Positions 11,590-23,591 of a stretch of 64,000 bases of DNA are shown piece after piece. Origin of the DNA: Neoechinorhynchus agilis (lineage: Eukaryota; Acanthocephala); assembly GCA_051530055.1 (NCBI GenBank), contig CM121343.1, positions 3,968,001 to 4,032,000 on the forward strand. The letters are read 5' to 3'. The translations under genes were made by a program, and so were the position numbers. The notes beneath the pieces were generated by a model that was not told the origin of the DNA, made no database searches, and saw only the letters and a list, made by a program, of their open reading frames with translations. The number at the start of each line of letters is the position of its first letter. The first letter of the stretch is position 1.

Positions 11590-11858
11590 CTAATAATTTT
11601 TGGGCACACAGCCCACTGATTTGGTTCGTAGAAGTAATTCAATTACTCAATGCACTGAACCATCCGGCACGAGTTTGTACATTCCTCCGGATCCTCAGAT
11701 ACCTCCAGGAGGCGGGACTCATCAGTGAATTTCCCCCCCCCCCTTCAGCGGTATTTCGTCCCCTTTGGTTGTGCGTCATTGGTGGTAACGGATTTGAACC
11801 ACTTGACCCTTAATCGGGATCAGGGACACTAGTCCACTTAACCACCTCGACACAACGA
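11590..11858 (-). mobile_element. tRNA-derived SINE copy 1
   Basis: The minus strand carries a tRNA-like head: an A box TGGTTAAGTGG (around 11834-11844) and a B box GGTTCAAATCC (around 11790-11800). The non-tRNA body follows and shares CTCCGGAT..CTCAGATACCTCCAGGAGGC with the other copies. A run of ten C lies in the body near 11735. A tRNA-like head carrying both internal RNA polymerase III promoter boxes, fused to a repeated body, defines a SINE. Confidence 0.75.
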
Positions 11859-12060
11859 CGGAATGTACAATCTCAGCCATCGCGTTTGGCATCTTTATAA
11901 CAAAAAGCGGTTCAATCCCTTTCGCCAGCTTTATTCAATGTAAGAAGTTTCGTCATATCGACTGACAATCTATTTTCAAAATTCCTGTTTACTTCTTTGG
12001 ATATCACACAATTTTAGACTTTTTAAATTTTTTAATTATTCTACAAGTAACCTTTAAATC

Positions 12061-12303
12061 TTGAACAAAGCAATTACCGTAACTTTAAAAGACGCTATAA
12101 TTTATATGAATATTGGAGTGCTCAATAGCACCACATCGTCTTTCAGCGATAAACACGAAGAAGATTTCATTATTTCAATTGCTTCCTTATTGAGGCTTTC
12201 AAATTTAAACGATGCCAAACGACAACATCGCAAAACGCACAATGAGTCAGCTAATTGCGGCAAACATTTAGGCTTAAACTATGGCCCATCAGAATTGTTT
12301 TAA
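12061..12303 (+). other. Open frame of doubtful coding value
   Basis: An 80-codon frame without domain or clear splice context, lying between SINE copies. I record it only as an unassigned stretch. Confidence 0.15.
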
Positions 12304-12679
12304 AGATTGAGAGCAACCATTTCGACTATAGTTTGAAAGATGAGCATTGGCACAAAATTTGAACGCCGACTATTACGACCGAATATTTTGATCGTTTTCA
12401 TCTCTTAATATGATTTTCAAATCAGTATTTTGAATTCAACTGTAAAAAGTAATTTATTTTTTGCTTACTCAATAGAAGTGTCTAATGGGCAAAGCTTTCC
12501 TTATTGAACCGTTTAATTCTCGGAAATACCGGATGTTAATGCCGTACACTCTTCTCGGAACTAATCCTAGTCTTGAATTATACCAACCCCTTTGTTTTAA
12601 GGGCATTGACGAGCTCACGGTTAAAACAGATCAGGCTAAAAATTGCAAACAGTTCAACCAAAATTCATTAGCCCATCTC

Positions 12680-12850
12680 AAAGCGTCCTCCGGATTCTCA
12701 GATACCTACAGGAGGCAGACTCATCAGTGAGTTTCCTCCCTTCAGCAGTATTTCGTCCCCTTTGATGTGCGTCATCGGTGGCAACGGATTCAAACCCGTT
12801 GACTCTTAACTGGGACTTGGAGCATTAGTCCACGTGACCACCTCAGCACA
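12680..12850 (-). mobile_element. tRNA-derived SINE copy 2
   Basis: Shares the CTCCGGATTCTCAGATACCT body with copy 1. The minus-strand B box is GGTTTGAATCC (around 12786-12796), and the A-box region is TGGTCACGTGG (around 12829-12840). Confidence 0.75.
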
Positions 12851-12969
12851 CTGCGGAATCTACAAACTTCGCCACTTTAGCCTGGATAAGCTTTACGATT
12901 TTTTTAGAATTTTTATGTGCCTTAGCCCGTGTCTTTTGATAGATATTTTTTCCATACACTGTCGAATAG

Positions 12970-13280
12970 ACAGTCAGTCCACCGATTTTTGGTCTAGGAA
13001 GCGCTGGTCTGTGCACAATGCCCCAAGACCGTACGGTTATAGGTTTCTACATCCCTCCGGATTCTCAGATACCTCCAGGAGGCGGGACTCATCAGTGAGT
13101 TTCCTCCCTTCATCAGTATCTCGTCCCCTTTGATGTGCGTCATCGGTGGTAACGGATTCGAACCCGTAGCGCAAACCAGCGCTTCCCAGACCAAAAATCG
13201 GTGGACTGACGGTCCATTCGGCAGTGCATGGAAAAAATATCTACCAAAAGACTACCGGCTGCGCCACTCATAAGAATGCT
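12970..13280 (-). mobile_element. tRNA-derived SINE copy 3, second tRNA head type
   Basis: The same body (13050-13145) is joined on the minus strand to a perfect B box GGTTCGAATCC (around 13151-13161). It has a different A-box region, TGGCGCAGCCGG (around 13255-13270). The head differs from copies 1 and 2, so either two related SINE subfamilies or a chimeric copy is present. The left flank AGACCGTACGGTTATA recurs in inverted orientation in the next copy. Confidence 0.7.
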
Positions 13281-13309
13281 TAAATCGGAAAGCTTGTCCA
13301 GGCTGAGTC

Positions 13310-13460
13310 CCGCCTCTACATCCCTCCGGATTCTCAGATACCTCCAGGAGGCACAAACTTATAACCGTACGGTCTTGGGGCATTGAGCGCAGACCAGCGC
13401 TTCCCAGACCAAAAATCGGTGGACTGACTGTCCATTATGCCGTGTATGGAAAAAAATCTA
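13310..13460. mobile_element. Rearranged partial SINE (inverted segments)
   Basis: Holds the CTCAGATACCTCCAGGAGGC body segment directly. It is followed by inverted copies of the flanking segments seen at 13000-13050 (TATAACCGTACGGTCTTGGG, CCCAGACCAAAAATCGGTGG). It looks like a nested or recombined SINE fragment. Confidence 0.55.
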
Positions 13461-13564
13461 TCAAAAGTTAACTTGTTTAACATTTTCCAGCCGAATTATT
13501 AAGTTTTGTTTTATAAAAAATGGACACTTAAAAGAGGGCTGTTGCAATGATTTTAGAAAAATCT

Positions 13565-14440
13565 TTATTATAATAATAACACTTTTATTTGCTAGCTAAC
13601 AAAGAAAAGGACCCATGTATCTTTGGGTCCTCATAAAAACTCTGATTTTGATTTGTTCAATGAATGCGGTTGTTTATTTTGGAGTAGACTACGGTTTCAG
13701 TCGGGTTGGAAGGTTTGTTCGGACGGGGATTGGTGGTTATTGTTTACAGGAGAGCATCGGTCTTTCCTCATGTTCATTTCGAGTCATGATATCCAAGGAG
13801 ATTTGGCAGTATGGAAAAAGGAGCGGAGTGAAGTTGTGGGAAGGATGAAATGAATTGGGATTTGAAATTCGGGAGGCAAACTCACGGGTTTAATCGTTGA
13901 CGGAAATAACACGTTTATTTCTTAATCCAAAAAAATAGGACCAATGTCCTCGTTTAGGTCCTCACAAAAACACTCGATTTTTGATAGATTAAATGAATGC
14001 GGTTGTTGATTATGGAGTGGATCACGGGTTCGGTAAGATTCGAAAGTCGGCGGTTATTCTTATGAGGTTGGGTCTTTCCTCCTTTTCATTTCGGTAGATG
14101 GTATGGAATAATGAGAGGGGCGGTAGGGAGAGGATGAAATGAATTGGGATTTGAAATTCGGGAAGCAAACTCACGGGTTTAATCGTTGAAGGGAATAACA
14201 CGTTTATTTCTTAATCCAAAAAAGAATAGGACAAATTTCCTCGTTTAGGTCCTCACAAAAACACTCGATTTCTGATAGATTAAATGAATGTTGATTATGG
14301 AGTGGATCACGGTTTCGAAAGTCGGTGGTTATTCTTATGACGTTGGGTCTTTCCTCCTTTTCATTTCGGTTGATAGTATGGAAAAATGAGAGGGGCGGTT
14401 GGGAGAGGATGAAATGAATTGGGATTACGATCGTTTTGCT
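13565..14440 (-). repeat. Three copies of a ~293-330 bp tandem repeat
   Basis: Copies begin near 13565 (diverged), 13907 and 14200 with AACACGTTTATTTCTTAATC and share a GGTCCTCACAAAAACACTCG segment and a GATGAAATGAATTGGGATTT end. The same unit occurs on the opposite strand at 48885-49310. The minus strand carries a ~75-codon frame (HTINRNEKEERPNVIRIT ... FNLSEIECFCED) that is nearly identical in the distant copy. No known transposase or RT domain is seen. Confidence 0.8.
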
Positions 14441-14574
14441 CATGTGAAAAGGGAACGACTTTATAGTTCCTGTTTTTAGAGGCACTGATGGTTCCTCTGC
14501 CGATGAAAATTGGCAAATTATTCGTTCTAATTGCTGAGTTTTACGCAAATAAACACAAACTACGATGTTTTCCC

Positions 14575-14712
14575 GTTGATTAACGGACAAGCTCTGGCTT
14601 CTACATTGAATTGAGATCTCCAAACTTTCACCGTCTTACGGCTTGAGCTCAAGAATCGTTTAAGTGTTTTATTTGCAATTAATTCCCGACGGAGCCGTAA
14701 GACGGCGAAAGC
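14575..14712. repeat. Short inverted repeat near the end of the 293-bp array
   Basis: CTTTCACCGTCTTACGGCTT is mirrored by GAGCCGTAAGACGGCGAAAG about 60 bp downstream, so this segment can fold into a hairpin. Confidence 0.5.
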
Positions 14713-15776
14713 TCGAGAATAAAGGTATTTTTCTAAAATCATTACAACAGCCATCCCTCAAATATCCGCATTTTATAAAGCAGAACTAAGTTTGAAAAAT
14801 CCATAAAAGTTCCTCAAAATGTCCAGAAGAAATTATGCAAACAGCACCAATTTAGAATTTTGGTGAACATGGTCCAGGATATGGCATATTTTATTTATTT
14901 GAAATACCTCGGCTCAACACGAAGAAAAGATTCTTTTGATAGTTTCGCCACCCTGGATTTCTTTCTGATATTTCAAGTCGGACATTGTTAAAGTGTTTAT
15001 TGCGGAACTTTAACAATGACAAACCTTATTAATGTCGGGATTATCGGGGAAATAAATCAGTGAACTTAAATCAGAGATGGGAAAACTACGCAAGGAATAT
15101 TTTAAGTTTTACTGACAAGCCGGTTTGTTTCATATCATCATTATCTTTTAGTTAATGCCTTAAAAAATAAGCTGAGCAGAAGGGACAAATTAAGATTTAA
15201 TAAGGTCAAGTTGTTGCTTTGGGTGGATAGTATGATTGTTTTTGTGACGTCTCTCACCAAACATTTATTTGATCGAATTTTCGAGACTCGCCGGTATCCT
15301 CTTCAGGTGTTGTCAACATCTAAAACACAAACAAGCGCTCGCTCAACCCCAGGTCAGCCGCGAAATATTTGAATATGTCACAAAAAATTCTAATTTGATT
15401 ATCCTGAAAGATTTTTTCTGTCGATAACACCAAAATTGCTCAATATTCCACTATAAAATCAATGCGCTAAAAAAACGCTAATATATAAAAGATGACAACG
15501 TTAATAACGACGATACACATCAGGGTTATGAAAATCGCACGGAAGAAATTAATTATTTAATTAGGTATTTCGCTTTTGTTAGTTTTGAATGTAATTAAGT
15601 TTTTTTACGAGTTTTGGGGTGTGATTTTTTGCGGTTTTTTTAATTAGGTAGATTTAAATCGAGCGGGGAATTTAAGTTGCAATTTTCGTATTTTATTGAA
15701 TATAATGTTTTTGCGAGTGTTCGCGGTACGCATAGATAGCGACAATAATCGATAATTGGTATTAAAACCCGTTACG
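14713..15776. other. No recognisable gene
   Basis: AT-rich spacer upstream of the next gene; it must hold that gene's promoter, but no element can be named. Nothing else supportable. Confidence 0.4.
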
Positions 15777-16593
15777 ATGCCGATCGATTGGAGCGATGAA
15801 CATTCATCATGTCCCGATTTTGAGTGGTCCACGTATGTTTCGGTATATGAGATTCGTATTCGATTTTTCTTTAGTGAGTCGGAACGGATCTTGGAAAAGT
15901 TATTTGCAGAGTGTTCAGCACAAATGCGCAGAAAAACTGTCAAAAGCGGTGATCTTGAAGTTGAAATTCGTCAGGAGATGAAACAGTTAAGTTTAATGTC
16001 AGTGAACTCTTTTTTTTCACTTTGTTTATACTTAAGATATTGCGTTTCTTTAAGAGAGAATTATAGGAATGGGAAAAGATCTCGTATCTCGTTCATAATG
16101 AGTAATAACATGGATTTCGATAACATGCTGAGGTATCTACGACTTTTTCCGTGATTTTTGAACGAAACCAAATTTTTTTAGGTATATAGAGCATAATATC
16201 GATGAAATAAAGCGAAGATCGGTTGTCATTGCTAAAGCTAAAATGAATGAATCGTATAGACTACTTAGTGTACTATTTCCTAAAAAAATACTCGAACAAT
16301 ATAGTGATGCTCCCGTGCCTCCAGAAAAATTTCGAAAATTTAGCCGAAGAGCCTTCGATGACAATATGAAAAAATTCAAAAAGAATATTTACATTTTTTT
16401 GAATAGACACGTCTCTCAAGATAAACTTCGATTTACAGGGATATTCGTTAACAATTATTGGAAGAAATTGTTAGCACAGGCAGAAGAGAGAAAAATGAAG
16501 GAGATTGTTGGAAAGACGCAAGAAGACGATTTGAGCTGGAAAGTTGATAGTGATGATGATGATGATGATGATTGTCAAGTGATCTCCGTATAA
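15777..16593 (+). CDS. Four-exon unknown protein, 224 aa, with acidic tail
   Basis: Exons are 15777-15832, 15875-15985, 16037-16132 and 16182-16593. The introns are GT-AG and 42, 51 and 49 nt long. The phases agree and the coding total is 675 nt including the stop, which strongly supports a real gene. The N-terminal part is helical and charged (SERILEKLFAECSAQMRRKT, SGDLEVEIRQEMKQ). The middle has NMDFDNML joined to YIEHNIDEIKRRSVVIAKAK, then a basic segment (FDDNMKKFKKNIYIFLNR). The C-terminus is a run of seven Asp followed by CQVISV. No signal peptide or membrane span. I do not recognise the family; the helical, charged make-up would suit a nuclear or complex-bound protein, but that is inference. 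Confidence 0.65.
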
Positions 16594-17268
16594 ACATCGT
16601 TAAGACTTAAATGTTCCCAGGAAAAGGTATCATGCACTTTTAATCGACATAAATGAACAAAAAATAGTAATAATCGAATTTTAACGATCACTTAAATTTG
16701 TAGCAAATTTTTTATCAATTCATCGAGAACTCATCGTCCAACGCGATTACTTATCGATTTCTAACAATGTTTTCTACCATTTTCTTTGCAATCCGTAACT
16801 CGATAAAATTATCTAAATGAATCACAGTAACGTTCTTTGTTTTGTATTAAAAGTCAAAAATATCCATTAAATCTACCAATAAACTTTCTGATACTGCAAT
16901 AAGTTTCAAACGATAAGTGATGTGATGGGTAAAAGTAGAACTTAGGAGATTTCCCAAATTGAATGCAACGCTGATTATATCTGGTATTAGAGCTATAAAA
17001 TCCACGGTTCAGTTTAAAACATTTTCATTTTTGGTGCAATCTGTCTTAAATATTGAACAGAGTTCGATGGATACTTTGATCCGCTTTAAGGCTCATTTTG
17101 ACTATTCGTCATTTCTCAGTCTCCTTATTGTTTTGGCGTCAACCGATAAAATCCGGAAATGCACTTCATGATTATAAAATGGTATAGATTGCTCATAATT
17201 ATCGTTCATGTTAGTACAAAATAGCATATTCTGTAAATCTCGCACAATAAAAGACGGCTTTTGTGACT
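16594..17268. other. Convergent intergenic region, no gene seen
   Basis: Lies between the 3' ends of the 224-aa gene and P4HA. A frame at 16959-17171 has no support. Probably 3' untranslated sequence plus spacer. Confidence 0.4.
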
Positions 17269-19690
17269 TTATAGCATAGGATCAGTCGAACATCCTCTTA
17301 TGAACTCTTGACCATGTTCGTGTAACCATCGATTTGCAACTATTAAAGGTTCGATTTTGAAGGAAATTCATGATTTGAGGACGTATACCGACCCCATTTC
17401 GTCCCAAAAAGGACAGGGCACGCAGCGTGGCGTGTTCGGTAATCTCCATAGCCGCTTCTGAACATATTAAACCAAGTTACAGCAGATCCCTAAATTTAAA
17501 TAGTTAAAGCGTTTTCGGCCAAAAGGTTAAAACCTTTCTAGGTAAAACTCGTGCATGGACAGGCGTAAAAACAGTTGATCCTCCCTTTTCGACGTCAGTT
17601 AACTAGAATGTAGAGCAAAATTGAGGTCGAATAAATATGTGAATTTACAAAAATATTCTTACGTAAGTAAGCCAAGTTGCAACGCGATTTCCATCAGCGA
17701 AAATTGAGTTTTCCGATCTCTATACGAGAAGATTTCACTCACTGAAATGTGAAGAGTTAAAAAGCGTATAATTTGACGGCATTTTCAATTCTGCAAAGTT
17801 TTAAAGCTCTTCTTGGGGCCATGTTGAGTTAAAGTTTTTAAATTAATATACAGATTTGAAAAATGAACATCGCACATCTTACCCTTGAGAAATCATAATG
17901 CGGCTCATAATGTCCACCGACTCCATAATTTTGAACTTGAAGCATTTCAGCAGAAGATACAGTCAAATTCATTAGGTTTACCATGAGACGAGATAATTTA
18001 GCGACTGCTGGGTGGTCTTCGTCCTTTAGCCAACAACTTAAACAATTAAAGATTTTATGAGACACCTGACAAAATTAAATTGCCTTACAGTTTGCTGATT
18101 CTATATTGAGCAGGTTCCAGTTTAGATGTTAGCGGATTGTGAATTAATGCTCGTTCAAGATATGGTTCGGATTTTCTCTTTAGAGCATCGATATCTTTAT
18201 CAGTAAGTACTTCATGGTACATGACAATCTTTGGTTCGTCAAATACTTCTTCTTCCTTTATCGGCTGTAACCTCAGCTCAGGTTTATTGTTATCCCGATA
18301 CCTACACATGAGCTTGGAAAGCCTGCTCTCGTCAAGCTGGATGGATTTTCGATCGGATAGAGTATTATTTAATAAGAGATATAAAAATACCAACCATTAG
18401 ACCTTCACCTCTACATAACGTTTCGTAATCTTGCTTCTCTTGTAAGCCATCCTGTGGACGTTCATTTGAGACTTGATGCAGTACTTTTTCTAAGTCGTAA
18501 TCACTTTTTGAGGACATAATTTCCGCGATCTTGTTTTCGAAGAATTCTTTATTTATCTTCGCTCGTTCATGATTCGGATCACGAGAGAGTAACTCATTTG
18601 TTGTATTGAGAGCATGACCAATATTTCCTTGCTGCATTATAAATAATGTCCGATATTCGTATCCTGGGCTTATGAACTCACTTTAAATGTGGTAAACGAT
18701 ATGTAATCCAAAATTAACTTCAAGTCAATCGTCGGTATTGCCTCTCTCTCAAGCTCTTTTATACTTGCATTAAACCAGTCCAGGGCGTGGTAAAAATCCT
18801 CGTTGGAATATGCATTAAATCCGACTTCAAAGTACTCGGCAGCTTTAAAAAAATTTATAGGTTGATTTGAAATCAATTCGCTTACCAGTCAAAGGTCTGT
18901 TTGAATACTTTTTGCTTAAGTTACCTGAACCTAATTCATAGGATGAAATCGCATAAGTGTCTTGAAGCCTAAAAATTCCGTCTACGACGCCCAAATAATC
19001 GCTGTCGTCAGGAAAATTGAATTGCTTTTCCAGATTATCGAAAATCCCTTTATGACCAATAGAGTAATATTTATGGTATTTGCATCTTACCTTCTTTTCT
19101 ATCGATGTACTCTTGCATGCGAGCCTTGTCCTTAGTCAACACTTTCACAATTAAAAGTTGGTTTATCGGATTTCCGGCATACACTTCTCTGTCCGTGATA
19201 TTTTTTATCTCATTTTCAAGAGCAGTTAAGAGTCTAAATGAAAAAGGCAATTGTCTTGATTTGCTCGCTACATTCACTATTTCTTAAACTCCTTTTCATG
19301 TGGATGAACTTTTTAGCGACACAAAACAATTTTTAACGGATCATTGGATTGCAGTTGTACGTAAATTCATACGAACAATCTTAGGTAGCTATAGGGAAAA
19401 TACCATATATACTTTTCAAAAAATCCTGTGGTGAAGATAATCTCGGTTAAAAATCATTTTGTTGTTTTGAGGCAAAATCAAGGTTTATGTAATGTGCATA
19501 CTTACTCTTTAAGTTGCTTTGTCTTGGAATACTCGTCATGGGTCACATTTCGAACATGATCCAGCATCACTTTTTGCAATTCCATTAAACCTTCCAATTG
19601 CTTATACGATGCAAAAATGTCCTTACAGTTGAAAGTACGGTACAACAAGAGCAATGATAGAATTATCTGAGTTATTGAAATGAATCCCAT
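17269..19690 (-). CDS. Prolyl 4-hydroxylase subunit alpha (collagen P4H)
   Basis: The alpha subunit of the ER enzyme that hydroxylates proline in collagen X-Pro-Gly repeats, using Fe(II), 2-oxoglutarate and ascorbate with PDI as beta subunit. The start (ATG 19690) gives a signal peptide MGFISITQIILSLLLLYR. The N-terminal dimerisation part and the peptide-binding TPR part follow (YEVGFNAYSNEDFYHALDWF, HERAKINKEFFENK). The catalytic domain is spread over small exons: NYGVGGHYEPHYDFSR (Fe ligands His and Asp), DGNRVATWLTY, TDVEKGGSTVF, then RHAACPVLFGTKW (distal Fe ligand His and the 2-oxoglutarate Lys ten residues later). A 53-nt intron leads to VANRWLHEHGQEFIRGC, which is close to the family C-terminus, with the stop at 17269. 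All key residues are present. Introns are about 50 nt. The exon 1/2 junction (near 19506/19280) does not resolve cleanly in phase, so one splice site or base there is uncertain. Confidence 0.92.
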
Positions 19691-20320
19691 CTTTGTTTTT
19701 AAGTCTCACGAAATTTGATTCGAATATCTGTCAATTTCGGTGCAAATCGCGAATACTTTTGCGCCTATAGTTGCACGAATGCGAAGATAAATGATGTCGC
19801 AACAATATGCAAGCTATGGGAATCCTAGGGTGGCAACTAGAAGATGTCTTTACACCGACTTGGAAGGGTCCACACAGTCGCAGCAATGACATTATGCATC
19901 CCGGCAAAGTTTGTGCACCGTGTTAGCAAAGCACACATAGTCTTGAATGATCTGGGACTATATGAATAATGCTACTTAACCGTCTCCACAGTTATTGGGA
20001 GAAGTGTATTAGTGTTTATCTGGGAACTAGGAAGGATAAAATATGGGTTGTCACATATGAACTCGGTGGATATGTTATTAGATTTGCGCCATTCTCCGTT
20101 ATTCTTTATTGCCGCTTGATTTTGTGGTGCTTCCGATTATTGCAATTGGTCGTCAATACTTTTCGTATTTCGTTTTAGTATCCCTTCAACATAAATGAAG
20201 AATACTAAAAAATAAAGCCCCTTTCAATAAAAAATATTGCTTTATATCTTTCTACTTTTCTTATAACCGTTCAATAGTATCTCGCATATTTGATTATCGG
20301 CGTAGGAATTTGCTACTCGA
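19691..20320. other. No firm gene
   Basis: Upstream of P4HA. A frame at 19990-20178 (starting WEKCISVYLG after a CCACAG) could be an exon but has no partner exons or known domain. Confidence 0.35.
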
Positions 20321-20324
20321 TGGC

Positions 20325-20665
20325 CGCAGACCGTATGGTGTCACAGTATTCCCGTGGCGAGAAGGAAAATGCATTCTCTGGGATGCCGTTCGCTGCCAGC
20401 AACATAAAATTCGCCACTATTAAACCAGGGGGAGCAGCAACCTCTGCTGAGGAACGCAAAAAGAGCAAATACAGGGACCTGAGTTGAAATCATTATTTTG
20501 TTATACCTTTAACGTCGAGACACTCGGGTCCTTTGGTACCGCGGCGCAGGACCTGGTCAAGCAATTGTCTAAGAGATTGAGACGAATCACTGGCGATCCG
20601 ATATCAGGAGCATTCCTCTTACAAAACAAAAGTCTGGCTTTGCAACGGAACGCTACATAGGTCCA
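20325..20665 (+). mobile_element. LINE 3' remnant (C-terminal domain of the RT ORF)
   Basis: In two frames this encodes the C-terminal block found in the family of the LINE at 350-2550: AASNIKFATIKPGGAATSAE then, after a frameshift, FNVETLGSFGTAAQDLVKQL and ITGDPISGAFLLQNKSLALQ. It is a decayed fragment related to the minus-strand copy at 39490-39890. Confidence 0.72.
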
Positions 20666-22000
20666 TTCGGCCGTTACACCAGGACGGCAGCTGAATGATC
20701 CAGAAAGGCGATGGTATGAATGGAATTATTGTTTAGGTTGTTTCGCAAGCGAAACAATAGAGACTGCAGAGGCAAGGAAAACCTTGCGAGATATTTCTTA
20801 AATAAATGAGTATCGATAACAACAGGGACAGGATTCGCCAACGTACAATCAAATTTACCCCAAGGACAATAATATATGACACTAATCGATCAATGTAAAT
20901 TTATAACAGTTTCAATAGGGATGGAGGAACATCTTTATCCTCCATTGCCTCGACGATGCATCCAGCATTCTCTTCCTGAATCTATGCGCTTACTTGAGCA
21001 GGAAACGATTGGATGCGTGCCCAAGGATAAAAATTATCAGCCGTGTGGCCACACAAAGAGACTGATCTTCAACATGCAAACATTCTCGTGGAAAAATTGT
21101 AGCGTTGGCCGTGATCGATTGCAGGACTGCTGTAACCGCTTCCCGTCTCCCAGTGACCATCAGTAAACACTTTAAATTTAGACAGCTAAAGTTTTTCAAT
21201 ATGCTAAGCAGGAACAAAATGCATTTCTTCGATTCAATTAATGCAATAAATCACTTCACAAGGATCAGTGCAATTTTGCTACAAATCCAAGTTCATTTTA
21301 CTTTATGTACAGTTGTAATTCATGAAAGCTTTCGATAAAGTTAACTTTATTGTCAACATCTAACTCATTTTTTTTGAAATTTTTCTAGTTTTTCTACTTT
21401 CACGATGACTCCTCCTGTACATTCTTCGACCCTTCTAAAGGATTACCTCAATATTCACCTTTATTCCCGATATTATTCTGCGTAGCATCGTATTGCCCTT
21501 CGGTCACTTTATTTGTGGACGACCTTACCGCTTACGTTTTTTCTAATTGATAATCTCGCTCAGATGGGCATTTCTTTTAATCCCATCAAAATTTATTATG
21601 AAATCATCTTCAGTTCTCGCGCGTTTCTATAATATCGGCTCCTTGGATACACTCTTATCGTCAATCCGAGTATCACTTATGACATCAAAACTTAAGAACC
21701 TCACTAGGCCAATCGTGTACACATAGTTTATGACATTTGACTCAAAGCGGTATAAACAGGAATTCCTCGGCAATATCTAGCCTGAAGTTTTTGTGTAGAG
21801 GAAAACAGCCAGATTTTCTCCAGCGTCCTCCTATTGGTTTGGCCCAAAAACCCTTTTGGTCACCACGGAAATGTACAAAAGATTGAATACCTGAACACCG
21901 TCTAACTATTTCGCCTACTCTCCAATCGTGATCGCGTGTCTTTTTTCAATAAATCGTGTGTATACATATATAGAATAACGTTGATTCATCTAATCAAATC
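20666..22000. other. No recognisable gene
   Basis: Unassigned spacer. Frames at 20876-21338 lie on both strands without domain support. Confidence 0.4.
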
Positions 22001-22005
22001 GGGGG

Positions 22006-22720
22006 TGCGCGTTCACAATGCGCTCGATATGTCGAAGGTTCAACGCCACCGGTCGCTGTGTTCCACGGGTGTGCGGGGCTGCTGAAAGGGGTGGGGTCAG
22101 GTTTTGAGATCGCTCATCAGCCCCAAAAGTGGGTTGGTACTGTCTCTTCGAGTGCGGCTGAGCGCCTCCGATGTGTGCGAGTTAGCCGAAAGGTTCCCAA
22201 AAAGATATGCAGCGTGATGCCATGAGTGTATGCGATTTACGATAAATAGGGGCCCAGTGGCCGTGTGGTGTGCGCGTTCACAATGCGCTCGATATGTCGA
22301 AGGTTCAACGCCACCGGTCGCTGGGTTCCACGGGTGTGCGAGGATGCTGAAAGGGGTGGGGTCAGGTTTTGAGATCGCCCATTGACCCCAAAAGTGGGTT
22401 GGTACTGTCTCTTCGAGTGCGGCTGAGCGCCTCCGATGTGTGCGAGTTAGCCGAAAGGTTCCCAAAAAGATATGCAGCGTGATGCCATGAGTGTATGCGA
22501 TTTACGATAAATAGGGGCCCAGTGGCCGTGTGGTGTGCGCGTTCACAATGCGCTCGATATGTCGAAGGTTCAACGCCACCGGTCGCTGGGTTCCACGGGT
22601 GTGCGGGGCTGCTGGAAGGGGCGGGGTCAGGTTTTGAGATCGCCCATTGACCCCAAAGGGGGTTGGCCCTGTTCCTTCGAGTGCGGCTGAGCGCCTCCGA
22701 TGTGTGCAAGTTAGTCGAAA
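22006..22720. repeat. 265-bp GC-richer tandem repeat, 2.7 copies
   Basis: Units start at TGCGCGTTCACAATGCGCTC at 22006, 22271 and 22536, an exact 265-bp spacing. The block is GC-richer than its surroundings and reads through as long open frames on the minus strand only because the unit lacks stops there. The last copy is truncated and diverged. Confidence 0.9.
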
Positions 22721-22899
22721 AGACTCCAAAGGAATATAGCCGAAACTCTCAAAAGAAGATGTCACAAGACACAAGTGTATGAGGCCTTTGATAATAAATA
22801 AATAATTACGATAAATAAATAACCAAATCGCGTAACTGATGCAAATCTTGTTATCCTCGTGTACGAACTCCAAAAGGTTCTCACTGGTGAATTGTAACA

Positions 22900-23032
22900 C
22901 GCTCGAGTTTTATTGAAATCTTCATTGCGAATTTTCAAGGAGTCAGCCTCCTTCTCAAGCATAATTTTGTGAGATATTTTCCTGGCTGAGGCCTTGAAAA
23001 TTCGCAATGAAGATTCCAATAAAACTCGATTC
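22900..23032. repeat. Near-perfect hairpin, arms about 36 bp
   Basis: TTATTGAAATCTTCATTGCG and its continuation to CAAGG are matched in reverse complement by CCTTGAAAATTCGCAATGAA through to ATAAAACTC, with a ~45-bp loop. Confidence 0.8.
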
Positions 23033-23590
23033 GCCAATGAGAATGCACATCCACTTGAAGGAACAATTGGATAGTGTATAAAATGTCATCCCGAATTCCA
23101 TAATTTCTCCCTCGCCCACCCGGGTTTCAAAGTATCGATCCAGCTCGCATTATTTAAACACAAATTCGCCAAAAGTCACGTATTTATCTCATAATCCGCA
23201 TAACAAATTGAAAAGGATGCGCATAGATAAAAACAACCAATGGTTAAACCGGATTTTTAGCTAAAAACAAACCTTAAAGTTCTTGTGATGTACAAAAAAA
23301 ATCCATTGTCAATAAATTTAATTAAGAAAAATGAAAACCACACCAATAACTCTTTTACAAAACACACAATAAAATTGAACAATTTAATTTCGAAAAGTAG
23401 CCAGCTAAAGTAGTAGATACGTAAGAAATCGAATCAGGCTAATTTTTAATAGTGATTTCATCCGATTATTGCTAACTATCGAACTGTGATTTTTCAGGAC
23501 GAGATACTTCGATTTTTAAAGCTCACCCAAATTTTTAGCGTTCGTTTTCTAAATAATCTTCATTTATACATTTAATATTAGCGTTTTTCT
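23033..23590. other. Spacer between hairpins
   Basis: AT-rich, with no gene visible. Confidence 0.4.
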
Positions 23591-23591
23591 T

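Noticed and set aside
11780-11856. tRNA gene
   Set aside because: A and B boxes are present, but the cloverleaf is not complete and the same head is fused to a repeated body in several copies, so it is a SINE head.
15777-16593. Borealin-like chromosomal passenger protein
   Set aside because: The segment after NMDFDNML only vaguely resembles the borealin N-terminal helix, and the conserved C-terminal part is missing.
19990-20178. Exon reading WEKCISVYLG... behind CCACAG
   Set aside because: Single short frame, no partner exon, no domain; it could be chance.
22097-22900. Overlapping minus-strand open frames of 115-132 aa
   Set aside because: They run through the 265-bp tandem repeat and repeat themselves; the openness comes from the GC-rich repeat unit, not from a protein gene.
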